Below are positions 47,787 through 58,577 of a stretch of 64,000 nucleotides of DNA, piece by piece (the first letter of the stretch is position 1; every line of letters starts with the position of its first letter). This stretch comes from Haplosporangium gracile (lineage: Eukaryota; Mortierellomycota; Mortierellomycetes; Mortierellales; Mortierellaceae): assembly GCA_015499985.1 (NCBI GenBank), contig JAAAUF010000028.1:1-64000 (forward strand). The letters run 5' to 3'. The position numbers and the translations under genes are program-made. A model generated the notes under the pieces. It was not told the origin of the DNA, did not search any database, and saw only the letters and a list, made by a program, of their open reading frames with translations.

Positions 47787-49454
47787 ATGTCCATCGACAT
47801 CGAGCGGGCGACACTCAAAAAGGCCGCCGTTTCAACCCTGCCTCTGTAAGATCACATAACCGCATACACTCACAATTCACACATTTAAGACACATTACAA
47901 CATAAAAAACCTCCCTTTGCATACTCCTCCAGATCATCAGCACATTTACTCACTCATACGCACTCTTCCTCTTATACCCATACTTGTCAACCGAACCTCT
48001 AAACCAAAAACAGCTGGGCGGAACAAGACCAACGACTCTCGCTTCTCGATGACCTGCCGGAAGAGACCACCCATGAACCCGACCAGATAGCCGGCTCGCC
48101 CCTGACACAGTTACCCCTCCTGGGCTCCCCCTCCATATCGTCCACTTCCTCTGGTGTCTCAGAGGCTGGTCGCAGCGGCATCGGTAGCACCAGTGGCGGC
48201 GACCACAGCCACAGACAGTTGCATGGCGCCAAAAGTCGTAGCACTCTAAACGGAGCATCTATCTCCAATAACTCCACCTTACGACAGGGGACACTTGCCA
48301 CAGCAGAAGCAACAGGCACAGGCACAGGACATCAACAGGACTGGTCCGTCTTTGCGACCATGAGTAACGTATCCACCCTGTCGGAATTGTCACGCAAATA
48401 CCCTCCCAACACCACTTCTTCCTCTTCTCTTCTCTCCCCGACATCCACCCTCCCAACCGAACCCCAGTCTGCCCAGAGTTCTGACGCCAATGTCATCTCC
48501 AGTCTGCGGAGGTTTCCTCAAAAGCTGGACGAGATTTTCAAGCCACGATCGACTGGACATAACACCGCTACCTCACCTACAGGGAGCACAGGATCTCATC
48601 CAAGTGCGACGACGGCGACTACAACCTGTACTTGCACTTGCCCAAATCACTCCCCTCAACAACAGCAACAACAACAACAACCGCCCTCGTCCTTCTTCAA
48701 GCGTAGCAGTCGACTAGGCCTCTCCCTCTCCAAACGACGCAACCAAAAGGAATCCATGGAGCTAATGAGAGGATACCCCACAGGCCAATGCGTCTCTGCC
48801 GAACCGCCAGAGTCAACCAATTGGGACGAAAAGGACTCAGAGCTGCCCTTGACCCAAGGATATGGTGTGACCAAGAACACGGCCTTCAACTTGGATGCGA
48901 TCAAGGGCTTCCTGAGCTCTCCATTGTTCTCCAATTTCTTGAAATCGCTGACGGTCATGGCGGCGGTCTCTTTGTTTGCGATTGCGTTGGATGCGATCGT
49001 CATCCTGGTCAAAGCTTCGAACAACAACCAGTCGATGAAACTCTCCAACGACAATGCGGCCTTGATTATTACCGTGATCCTGTCTCTCCTGACGATCGCC
49101 TACTCGTGCTTCACCATCTTTCTGGAATCCAGACGTCCGCCCGAAGGTTTGGACACCTCCAACTCCAAACCGCTTATTGTCATCTTTTCCGAGATTATCG
49201 CGTCGATCGTTTGGGCCCAGGTCCTGTCGATTACGATCTATATCTACATTTGGACGTATGGTTGTACAGAGGCTGGAGCGGAACAGTTGACGAGGTTGTG
49301 GAAACAGGATATGCCGGATCACCATTTGACGGAGCGACTGTGTCGACGACAAGGAGCCATGGTCGGGCTGGAGTTGTTATTGGTTATGTTGATCATTTTT
49401 AACTTTTACACACATCTTGCCCAAAACTTCCAGTTCATTCGCGCCGTCTCTTAA
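47787..49454 (+). CDS. Unrecognised protein with a disordered N-terminus and four membrane segments
   Basis: Two exons, 47787-47845 and 48014-49454, in phase, 499 aa. I do not recognise the family. Residues 1-300 are Ser/Thr/Gly-rich and probably disordered, with a Gln/Pro stretch and a small Cys-containing patch (TTTCTCTCPNHS). From about residue 315 there are four likely membrane helices: LTVMAAVSLFAIALDAIVIL, AALIITVILSLLTIAYSCF, PLIVIFSEIIASIVWAQVL and GLELLLVMLIIFNFYTHLA. Charged residues (ESRRPPEG) lie between helices 2 and 3. The four-helix block at the C-terminus recalls MARVEL-like or other tetraspan plasma-membrane proteins, but no signature supports that. No signal peptide is visible, so the long N-terminus should be cytosolic. 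Confidence 0.8.
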
Positions 49455-49630
49455 TGATGACCAGTGGTCAAACAACTATTTACCCCTTCCTTCATTCCTC
49501 CTTCTCTTTTTGCATGTACAAATAATTTAATTAAAAAGCTTAACCTGTTATGATAACAATGAAAATGCAAAAGGTCGCTTCTGTGATTTATTCTAAATTG
49601 ATGATGGTAATGGATAAGGAAAAAAAGGCC

Positions 49631-52600
49631 TTATGATGTGGTAGGATGATGAGAAGAGTGGTCAGAAGAAGAAGAAGAAGAAGAGAAGGAGGACGGTTGG
49701 AAGTGAGGGTCGGTAATCTGGCACCAGCGAAGACGACATTGCCAGGATGATTTTCCAGGGAAGAAGCGCGAGATTAAGGTCCAGTCACCCTTGCCAAGGT
49801 GCTCGACCGATTCTCGCAAGTCCAGGTCCTCCGCCGCCGACCAAGGGGTATATAAGAGACTGTGCTTGTAGGACGACTCCCAGACACGGCGACAAGGGGC
49901 CTTGGTCCACGCGGTCCCCGCGGAGGCTCTTGACATCGACGAAAGAGTTGAACCGGTGGCGGAAGAAGAGGAAGGCAGAGCACGTAGACGTTTGACGACC
50001 TTGTCCCAGTGAGACTCCCCATACTCTTCGACAGCCTCCAAGATCGCCATGTATTCCTGGACAGTGACCTCGGTCGCCTTGTCCGATAGCAAAAAGTACT
50101 TGCGTTGGAGCGAGTCAACTCCATGGTTGGGGAGGTAAAACCTCTGGATGGCTCTGAATCCGGAAACCGTAGGCTCACTGCGTGCATGATCGACCGTCTC
50201 GCCTGCCACACCATCGTCATTAAATGTGGTGCCTACCTCTCGGATACCCTTCTCCAACAACAAGACCTCCTCGTTCGTCCAGACATCCTTATCCATTTCG
50301 GCCTTCCTCAAGGCTCGCCAATGTGTATTGCATCGCTGAGCAGTGGCACCACCTCCGACATGACGGGCGACCCACCTCCAGTTGATCCAGTCGAACTGAA
50401 CACCTCGAGTCTTGAGTCGCTGTCGGATAATTTTCTGGAGGGTGACGGATTTCTCCTTAGTCCATTTGAATGGCGGTGCGGGCTTCTTGCTCTGAGCCAA
50501 TGCAATCTCGACATATTCCTTCTGCAACTGGGCCTCATCCAGCCCTCCTTCTTCCTCCGCTCGGGCGCCCTTCTGCAAATGCCTTGTCCGCGCCGTGAAT
50601 AAGCTCTCGCAGTCCTTGGCCTCGAACACCGGCGTGTTTCCTGCAAAAGCATCATCTTTAGCATAACTCTCTGTCAGCGTCCTGGCAATCTCCTCATAGT
50701 TGAAGCCCTTCTCGAGCCACAGCACCCAGAACAGGGCCTCATTCTGAGAACTCCACTTGGACGGTTGCCGATTATGTCGAATCACAGGCATGTCGAGGAA
50801 CTTCCAGTAGGCTCGACACTCCTCTGCCGAATAGGCCCCACCAAGGGTCTCGGCAATCTCGTCCCAGCTACGGATGCCGTTCCTGATGACATGCTGGATA
50901 AGCGTTGTTTCCTCTGTAGTGGTCCAAAGCTTCTGCCGTTCTCTCATAAACAATTCCTGGTCCCAGATGCTCCAGACTGTTGGAGTACTGATTGGTGGCG
51001 TCTTTTGTTTGGTCTGCCTCGATCCCTTGACGACTGTCGTAGACTCATTCTCCTCGCCATCCTCCGCATCGTTCATGCTCATGACATCTTCATCGTCATC
51101 GTCGCCGTCGTTGTCGTCGTCCTCAGAATCGTTATCGCCGTCGTAAAAACCATCATCATTGTCGTCATCAGAGTCACCGTAGTCGTCCTCCAGCATATCG
51201 TCACCGCGGTCTTCCAAGTCGTGATCATCCTCCATATCGCTCTCTTTCGACGCGACAGTATCGCCGGATGTGATGGCGGTGGAAGATGTGGAATGTGTGT
51301 CGTCCTGTTGAGCACGAGATTCGGATGATCTTGTCGATTGTTCCGAGGACCTTGAAATCTCGAGATACTTTTCCCTACAGACGACGCGATGGAATCCGAG
51401 CTCATTGGCAATCGTGGACCAGGCGAGCCCTTGCTGGACGTAAAACCGAAGTTTTTCGATCGACGCTGGTGTCCATTCCTTTTCTCGCATTTTTGGCTCC
51501 AGAGCGGTGTAGTATCGGCTGTGGCAGATTCGTGGATCAAGCTTCAAACGTTCACCGATGGTCTTGAATGAGGCGCCTTGCTCCCGTCCCGTGATAATGA
51601 TCTTGTCCTCCTCTGGTGTCCATGTCCTAGTCTTGCTGCTGACCGGTTCCCGCATATCATAAGAGAAGTCGTCGCTGAGAACGCCGAGAATAACCGCTGG
51701 TACAGAGTCGTTTTTTGGGAGTGAGTGTTTTGTCCTGAGCCACGGTATAAATTCACCACTGCCTTTTGTTGCTGTCACGGCTGAGCTTGTCGCGTTGTTT
51801 AGAATAAGGTCTGTCGACGCCGTTGCGATTATTTTGGGCGCTGAAGGAAGAGGTCGGACGCGTTGAGGTAGTAAATAATAAGGAACGTTGGAGATGTCGA
51901 TTTTTAGTGGGGTCCATCCAGACTTCAGCTTTGATCTCAGACGATGTTGGTATCGCAGGTAGCAGCTCATGGGAACCATTCCAAAGACCGATCCAATCTG
52001 TCGCCAGTTGAGCCCCCGATCCCTGAGCTCGAGCAGGAGAGCCTCCACGTGGGTGCACCAGCGATATTTCGAGGCCGCCAACATCCCTGACATCCTGTAG
52101 GTTTCAACAGTCGAGGCTCCTGGCTCCCGCACAGGCCGAACAGCCCGAGGACGCTCAAGTTTCTTGATCTCCTTGGCCTTCTGGACGAGATCCTGGTTCA
52201 TGCTCATCCACTTTTCGCGACATATGCTCTGGGTAATCAGCAACTTTTCCGAAATATATCGCCAATTCCTCCCGTCCGCCACCATCACGTTCAGCCGTTC
52301 CAGCTTTTCCGGGTTCCATTGTTTGTGCAGCGCAGGATCCAGTTCCTTTAGGTACCGTTGATGACAGGCAGAGTGATCCCGTCCTATGGCGGCGCCAATC
52401 TCGTGCCAGCTATTGCCCTCCAACCGCATCTCCAGAATCTTGGCGTCGATCTCGGGTGTCCATATGTAGACGTTTCTCAGGAGATGGCTGCCTTTCCCGA
52501 CAAGCGAATCTGACCGTTGTTTTCTACTCATGGCGGTTGGAGCAGAGTTAGTGGCGTTGAGTGTTGTGTCTTCGTGCGACTTTTGGGACGAATGAATCCA

Positions 52601-52771
52601 GCGACGATGAGTGCTGCAAGTCGAATGAGTTGGAATTCTCGATCGTGCTAACAGTGGTGTCGACTGTGCGGAGGGAGTCGTTGCGTGAAGGTATGAGACC
52701 CAGCGGTGTGATTGCCTGTCACCACGGGTGCCACGGACGCCTGCTCCGAAGACTCGTCCTATCCAGGCCAT
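49631..52771 (-). CDS. Large multi-Myb/SANT repeat protein
   Basis: One uninterrupted exon of 1046 aa. At least eight Myb/SANT-like repeats can be seen. Examples are VYIWTPEIDAKILEMRLEG, KQWNPEKLERLNVMVADG, YRWCTHVEALLLELRDRG, RTWTPEEDKIIITGREQG, KEWTPASIEKLRFYVQQG, KLWTTTEETTLIQHVIRNG and a last, canonical one, YTPWSAAEDLDLRESVEHLG with GDWTLISRFF. A very acidic block (rich in DDD and EDD, about residues 515-575) splits the array. The array suggests a DNA-binding factor, possibly like SNAPc4 or Reb1-type proteins. The first 65 residues are Arg-rich and free of acids apart from one Asp. They end in RRWIHSSQKS, which fits a mitochondrial presequence with a cleavage-type motif. A second in-frame ATG at 52531 (MSRKQRSD) would remove it. 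The lack of introns is unusual among its neighbours. Confidence 0.85.
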   Translation of the reverse strand: MAWIGRVFGAGVRGTRGDRQSHRWVSYLHATTPSAQSTPLLARSRIPTHSTCSTHRRWIHSSQKSHEDTTLNATNSAPTAMSRKQRSDSLVGKGSHLLRNVYIWTPEIDAKILEMRLEGNSWHEIGAAIGRDHSACHQRYLKELDPALHKQWNPEKLERLNVMVADGRNWRYISEKLLITQSICREKWMSMNQDLVQKAKEIKKLERPRAVRPVREPGASTVETYRMSGMLAASKYRWCTHVEALLLELRDRGLNWRQIGSVFGMVPMSCYLRYQHRLRSKLKSGWTPLKIDISNVPYYLLPQRVRPLPSAPKIIATASTDLILNNATSSAVTATKGSGEFIPWLRTKHSLPKNDSVPAVILGVLSDDFSYDMREPVSSKTRTWTPEEDKIIITGREQGASFKTIGERLKLDPRICHSRYYTALEPKMREKEWTPASIEKLRFYVQQGLAWSTIANELGFHRVVCREKYLEISRSSEQSTRSSESRAQQDDTHSTSSTAITSGDTVASKESDMEDDHDLEDRGDDMLEDDYGDSDDDNDDGFYDGDNDSEDDDNDGDDDDEDVMSMNDAEDGEENESTTVVKGSRQTKQKTPPISTPTVWSIWDQELFMRERQKLWTTTEETTLIQHVIRNGIRSWDEIAETLGGAYSAEECRAYWKFLDMPVIRHNRQPSKWSSQNEALFWVLWLEKGFNYEEIARTLTESYAKDDAFAGNTPVFEAKDCESLFTARTRHLQKGARAEEEGGLDEAQLQKEYVEIALAQSKKPAPPFKWTKEKSVTLQKIIRQRLKTRGVQFDWINWRWVARHVGGGATAQRCNTHWRALRKAEMDKDVWTNEEVLLLEKGIREVGTTFNDDGVAGETVDHARSEPTVSGFRAIQRFYLPNHGVDSLQRKYFLLSDKATEVTVQEYMAILEAVEEYGESHWDKVVKRLRALPSSSSATGSTLSSMSRASAGTAWTKAPCRRVWESSYKHSLLYTPWSAAEDLDLRESVEHLGKGDWTLISRFFPGKSSWQCRLRWCQITDPHFQPSSFSSSSSSSDHSSHHPTTS

Positions 52772-53414
52772 TATTCTCCGAAGTTGCGGTAAAAGTGGTC
52801 GTGCAAGAGGCTAAGAAGGAAAGGAGAGCGTGTCTTGTGTCTATGAATGTATTTGTAATGGCGATCTCTGTTTAGTTACTTTCGTTGACTCGGCATTACT
52901 GCATTTCACCTTGACACGTTTCGGTTCCTCTGTGCCATGACATGTCAGGCGTACCTCGTTCCTGAGAAGTGGTCGAAAGGCAAAAGGGACGAAAGGTGAC
53001 AGACCGACTTGAAAACAAAGCTATAAAGTACTCACAAAAGGCAGTCACTGTCATTTTCTGAGCAAGAAAGGAAAAACAAACGCCTAACCCCCTCCCCCTA
53101 TGGCTCCTTGATTGTCTGTAGCAGTTTCACCTTGGAAGGTAGCAGTTTTACCTTGGAAGGACGTAGTTAAGATACCATGAAGCTTTATGCCTGAAGTCCT
53201 TGCAGCGGACTGGGATAAATGATCGCCTTATGCTGCTGGCATAGCATAAGAAACACAAGGAAGTAAATACGCAAAACCAAGAACTAAGCTCAGTGTGGCT
53301 CCAAATTTGGTGGCGGAAAATCATACTACCCTTAAATTCACTTTGTCAAAACAAAAAAAATACTCGACGTCCAGCCCACTACTTTTTCTTCACCACACAT
53401 ACCAACCATTTACC
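52772..53414. other. Divergent promoter between the Myb gene and eIF3j
   Basis: 643 bp, no gene seen. It contains the 21-bp tandem repeat at 53119-53160. Confidence 0.5.
53119..53160. repeat. Two adjacent 21-bp direct repeats upstream of eIF3j
   Basis: The unit TAGCAGTTTYACCTTGGAAGG occurs twice without a spacer, with one C/T difference, about 255 bp upstream of the eIF3j start. It could be a duplicated control site or a chance slippage product. Confidence 0.85.
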
Positions 53415-55113
53415 ATGTCTGACTGGGGTGCGTAAACGCTCTCTATGCTCGCTTGTGCTCAGCGGGGGGCAGGATGGAAAGCACCCTTTCGCTCTAACCA
53501 GAATGCGCGTTGGACAACAATAACAGTAGCTTTACTTTTCAAAGCCGACTTCGCTCCATTCCTAGACCACGTTGACCCAATGACTTTTGGACGTTTATCC
53601 TTTTGCACTGCACCCGCAATGCACACTGAGCACAACCAAGGCGAAGCACTATGGGAAAAACTGACACTCGAAAGGAGTAAACAAAGTCTGACCTTTTTCC
53701 TCTTGTCTTTATTTTTCTACTTTTCAATTTCTTAGAGAACGACGACGTTATTGAGGCACCCGTGATTCCTGCCAAGAAGCAGTGGGACGATGAAGATGCT
53801 GATTCCGATGACATCAAGGTGAGCTTCTTTACTCTCCAGGCGTTATAAACAAGAGTAAGAGGGTTGATGCCTAGGGCTTTAATTCCACGTCGATGCAATA
53901 CCGACAACACCAGCAACTTTCGAGAAGTGTAGTCAGGAACAGTCTTCGACACTACACGTAACTGTGTAGGACCACATTGGATCAGAAGCATTGCCAGGAG
54001 AAAAGGTCGACAGAGCTGCCGCAGCATGTGTCCAACCTTGCCGTTTTCGCCAATCAACGTAGCTCCCCTCAAAGCAAAGTGAACACGCGCCCGACTGCGA
54101 TTGTTTTCTTAGATCGTTACACTTATCAATATTTTTACAAACCTTTTTAGGAGGATTGGGATGCCAGCAGTGAGTCTGAGTCTGAGGAGGAGGCCAAGCC
54201 CGCCCCTGCTCCCAAGCCCAAGATCACCTTGGCCGAGAAGATTGCCCAGCGCAACGCCGAGGCTGAGCGCAAGAGGGAGGCTTTTGCTGCCAAAGCCGCT
54301 GTAAGTCGTAATAGCAGCTAATTAATCGTTGAAATGGTTGAGTGATCTGTAGGCACCACTCGACGTCTTATTGACTAACACTTTTCTTATTTCATGTAGC
54401 TTGTCCCTGAGCGTGAGACCGAGGAGGAGAGGTTCGAGCGTCGTCAGCGTGAGAAAAACGCCATTATCGAGTCTGACATTGCCAACGCTGCCGATCTTTT
54501 CAGCGGAGTCAAGGTTACTGATGGTGGTATGTTTGTCAAACCGTAGTCAATTTGACAGCAGGATAGAAACAAAGAAATGAAAGCAACAAAGGACAAGTGC
54601 TAACAATGCGCTCTTTTTGGTTTTCAATATAGTCGTCACTGCTGCCAGCGAGTTGGAGACCATGAAGCCTAAGACTAAGGATCAGTTCAACGAGTTCACC
54701 ACCCAGCTTGTTGCTCTCATTCAGAAGCACGAGGTATGCGCCGTCATTTACAACAGGCTACAGCGGCCCAGGATATTGTTTTGCTTTTGACGTATCAACA
54801 TGTGAACTAACAAACGTACCCACGGAAAATTGCAATTGGATATTGGATATTATAGAAACAAGGATTGTATGTTTCGTTCTTGGAGGGGCTTTTCCGTGAA
54901 CTTGCCCAGGGCACCCGTGACGTCGATGTCCGCAAGTTTGCTAGCACCTTGACGACTCTTGCGAACGAGAAGCAGAAGGCCGCCAAGGATGCCTTGAAGT
55001 CCAAGAAGAAGGGAAGCAGCAAGCCCTCGTTGACTGCCACGAAGGTCGCTGCTACCACCGTCGATACTAGAGACTACAGCAACGACTACGATGAGTTCGA
55101 TGACTTTATGTAA
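53415..55113 (+). CDS. HCR1: Eukaryotic translation initiation factor 3 subunit J (eIF3j/Hcr1)
   Basis: Six exons: 53415-53427, 53736-53818, 54151-54300, 54400-54526, 54633-54733 and 54856-55113, in phase, 243 aa. It starts MSDWENDDVIEAP, with the first exon only 13 nt. Then come KQWDDEDADSDDIKEDWD, an Asp/Glu/Ser-rich part, ITLAEKIAQRNAEAERKREA (charged helix) and IANAADLFSG, a standard eIF3j motif. It ends in the acidic tail DYDEFDDFM. eIF3j binds the 40S decoding region and helps control mRNA entry and recycling. Confidence 0.97.
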
Positions 55114-55175
55114 AAAAGTACTGTACGTAGTGTGACGAAATGATCTCCAACCCCTCGCTTCATTTTTTTTGCTGG

Positions 55176-55181
55176 AATAAA
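55176..55181 (+). terminator. Candidate poly(A) signal of eIF3j
   Basis: An AATAAA 63 bp after the stop codon. Confidence 0.5.
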
Positions 55182-55524
55182 TAGCCAAACTTGCATGTGT
55201 CTGTCTGGATGTGTCGTCTGTTCCTGTTTGCGTTGTCTGTGTACCTGAACCTGTCCGTGCCAGCCTGACTTGGTTATGAATTTCTTGTTCGTCGCGCACG
55301 AGGCAAAAGACAGTCCGCTCTCGTCTCGCAAGCCACGGGTCAGGCCTGACTGACACCAGCCCAGGCTGTCCCTGAAAAGTGCGCTTGCTCTTTTCAGCAT
55401 CATCCTAAACTATTAACATCCCTCAGGAACAAGTAACCCATCATTCTACAGGAGTCAATTGTTCATCACTCCCCTTTAAAACTCAAAAGCAACACAACTG
55501 GAGATCCAACTCGCGACAAACACG
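55182..55524. other. Intergenic region between eIF3j and dynactin p24
   Basis: 343 bp with no coding signal. It serves as the 3' flank of eIF3j and the promoter of the next gene. Confidence 0.5.
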
Positions 55525-57013
55525 ATGCTCGGTGCACGCTCAAATACCTCGGCGCTCAATAGCACGTCCCCCGGAGATGAACAGCAACTCCAGGACCTGG
55601 AGAGTCTTGCCCAACGTATACGCACCCTCGAGACCTTACTCGCCCTTCCCACACCAGTGGCAGCAGCCATATCATCAGCAGCAGCAAGGGCTTCCGGAAG
55701 CGGCAATGGTGTAGGAGCCACATCGTCATCGTCGTTGTTGTCGAGCGGAAACGAGAGCCCAACGGAGGACACAGCACCAGGAGTAGGAGTAGGAGCAGAG
55801 GACATTGTCAGCACATCATCTTCGTCGTCTTCCTCTCGGCGTGTAGGAGGAGATCCTCACCAGGTCCAGCACCACCCTTCTAGGAATCATCATCACCATC
55901 ATAGCCACGAACAGAACGCTGCTGCGGGGTCTCTGTCGAGGCGTATCCAGAAGATTGAGACCAGACTGTGGGCGGCTGCTAAAGAGCGAAAACCTACCGA
56001 GGAGTTCTTGCAAAAATGTAAGTTTTTTCATAGTTTGGATAAAGGACATTACTTTGATTATGCAGAGGATAAGATGAAAAAATAAGGGCTGTTTACGAAG
56101 AAATGCGAATGTGAAGAAGAGAAGATCGAGAAGGCGAAAAAAATGTAAGAGAAGATTTACGGAAAATAATACGCTGTTGACTGAATCCTCAAAAAGAATA
56201 CAATGGTAGCGTGGGAGTCGAGTCAATTGAGAAAGTTAGTTGTCCCGCTTGACTATTTCAATGTTCATACTTATAGGAGTAGCCCTTTGGCCGCGAGTTT
56301 GTTCTAATAGTCTTTTACTTTTACCATTGTACATTTCATTACGCTAGACGAAGCGTCTAACTTGATTACGCCACCCAATGGAAGCCACTCGGACAGAGAA
56401 CTGTTGACGCTCTTGGCCAAGACAGAGCTTATTCTGGCAGCCCAGGACGAGCTTCTGAAACTCTCCGAAGAGTCCAAGGATATTCAGAGTTTACAACGTT
56501 GTGCCGAAATCGGTGGCCTCAAAAGTAAAATACATACTTTTTTTTTCAACGCAAAAGCACGAGAAACTCACACAAGAGAAACTACCCGTTTTTCGTTTAG
56601 TATCTCTGTCAATCAAAAGCTCATGTTAAAATTTTACATTTCTTGTCGATATTTTTTTTCTTGCTTTAGATGTCGAATCCCAATACCCGGTCCTCTCCAA
56701 ATTTGAGACTATCCATATTGAACAGTGTCAAGAGTCCAACAAAGTTTCTGATAGAGTCAACAAGCTGACGGATGATTACAATGGCCTGGTAAGAGTGGAG
56801 TGTTCTTCATTTTTGTAGGGGTCTGCTCGCTTTCAATTTTATTCCTTATTTCGACGTTCACGCGTAGTTTACTTTATCTAAACCCATTTTAACCCCCTCT
56901 TTTTTTTTTGTACACAATAGATCAACACTTTGTCAGAGGTATTCCTATCGTGGGATGCCCTTCTGACAGCGGCAGAGTTGAAGGTCTCTGAAGTGGAAAA
57001 GGCCAGAAAATGA
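55525..57013 (+). CDS. DCTN3: Dynactin subunit 3 (p24)
   Basis: Four exons: 55525-56017, 56348-56524, 56670-56788 and 56921-57013, in phase, 293 aa. The protein is largely alpha-helical. An N-terminal helix (LQDLESLAQRIRTLETLLAL) is followed by a Ser/Gly/His-rich insert. Then come SLSRRIQKIETRLWAAAKER, LLAKTELILAAQDELLKLSE, FETIHIEQCQESNKVSDRVN and a C-terminal LSEVFLSWDALLTAAE, which parallels the QFVQWDELL end of animal p24. p24 sits in the dynactin shoulder with p50/dynamitin and supports dynein transport. The low-complexity insert makes it longer than the animal protein (about 186 aa). Confidence 0.85.
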
Positions 57014-58567
57014 GTGAGCCAAAAGTAAAAACAAAAAAAAAACGTTAGGGGAACAGTTGGAAACAAGCTGGCTAGGAGTTATAATAGTTTTTGCTTATGA
57101 ATATTTTTGCTTACAATTCGCCAATCGGATGTGCCAAGCCTCGCGCGATGCTCTCGGTCTGTGTTACACTGGGTGGGTGTACCGTACAGTCCTGTACCCT
57201 CATTTTCCTCATAATTAAAACCCAACTCTTGGTTATTTTTTACCCAGACGTGTATGGCGGGTTCCATTCTCGTAATCCAACGTGTAATGAGTCATCAATT
57301 GACGTTGAAAAACCGTGTGAGGCGAATGTAAATGTTTGTGTGGATGAACAAAAAAAAAAGTATGCTTACTGCTTTCAGTGCTCTCGCTTACGGTTATGTA
57401 ATAACGTTTGCCCGCCAAGTAGATTTCTACAAATTTTATACGTGGAGTTGTTGGATCGTTTGGGTTAATGAAAATATCTGCCTCGCTTGTATTTCCTGCC
57501 TCCTGCCTCCCACCCACCCCCCTACCCGCACGAGTGCGCAAATGTTGATCGGCACCAAAAAAGTGAAATAATCAGGGCCCAAATGCTTCAATCTTAAGAA
57601 TAAGGGTTAAGGGTTCTCCTTTTTTTTTTTTTTTTTTTGTTGTCGATTATTCCTTTTCTAAACTCTCTCTCCTGGATTAAAATGTCAAACTTGCTGCCAA
57701 CACAACGCTTGAACGAAGAATTGACATGAATAAACAAATGCCGACAACAACAAGAGCCTGTGGGCCGCGCGGCAAGACAATATGGATCATCGCCTGCCGA
57801 AGAATCAAGATTGTCCGTCCATTTCTCTGCCTAGTCTCCTTCACTTCCTTTTGAATTGCCAGGTGCAGATTTTGATCAGTAAATGGATCAAGAGGCTTGC
57901 TTCAGGTGTTTATCGGTGACTGAAAGACGTATCTGCCCGGAGGTTTAACAGTACCTAAACACGTATCTTTCTTTGAGGCAGGGGAGAAGCTGGTCAAAGA
58001 CATTGCAGGGTTCACTTTTTTTGACACACAACTGAGGCCCGATACATCTATTCTCGGGTGAGAGCGGGAAAGAAAATTTAAAAAGCGCGGGAAAAAAAAT
58101 ACAAAGGGGAAAGGGAGAGGGAGAGAGGCTGACTGGATCACCAAAATAAGGACGATGTGAATTGTTTCAGCGTCCGCTCTCAACCCATGGCAGGATAAAA
58201 AATAAAATAAAACGGCGACCTTTTTGACCTGAGAGGGAAGGAGGGGGGATATGGTCGACTTGCTTTTTTTCCTTCTCCTTCTCTCACTCCTTCCTCGGAA
58301 CTTTTATCCCTTCGAAGTTCTTGCTATTTTTCTTCTTTCAGAACTACGAAAAACCATCTCACTGGTTATCGGGAACTGTGCTGATGAACGGGAACGAATT
58401 GCACAGAGAGGAGTTTCTTCGGAATACAGTTGATGCGTGGGAAGGAAACGAAATAGAAGGAAAAGAAAAGAAAAAAAAATGCCTTGCGTAAAACACACCC
58501 GGTTTGACGAACCAGGTGTAGACAACAAGGAGAGGAAGTTGGCTTTTGAACTCCAAAAACAAGAGGA

Positions 58568-58577
58568 NNNNNNNNNN
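58568..58577. other. Assembly gap (10 N)
   Basis: Ten unknown bases followed directly by a run of ten G. Such a fixed-size N block usually marks a scaffold join or an unresolved homopolymer, so the true distance is unknown. Confidence 0.95.

Noticed and set aside
48788..49402. 204-codon frame overlapping the four-TM gene
   Set aside because: Shadow frame of a clean membrane-protein frame, with no hydrophobic or domain pattern of its own.
50105..51567. Several + strand frames antisense to the multi-Myb gene
   Set aside because: They lie wholly inside the Myb coding exon on the opposite strand and reflect its codon composition.
57599..57614. Two TTAAGGG units resembling telomere repeats
   Set aside because: Only two copies, not the TTAGGG unit, and surrounded by ordinary sequence.
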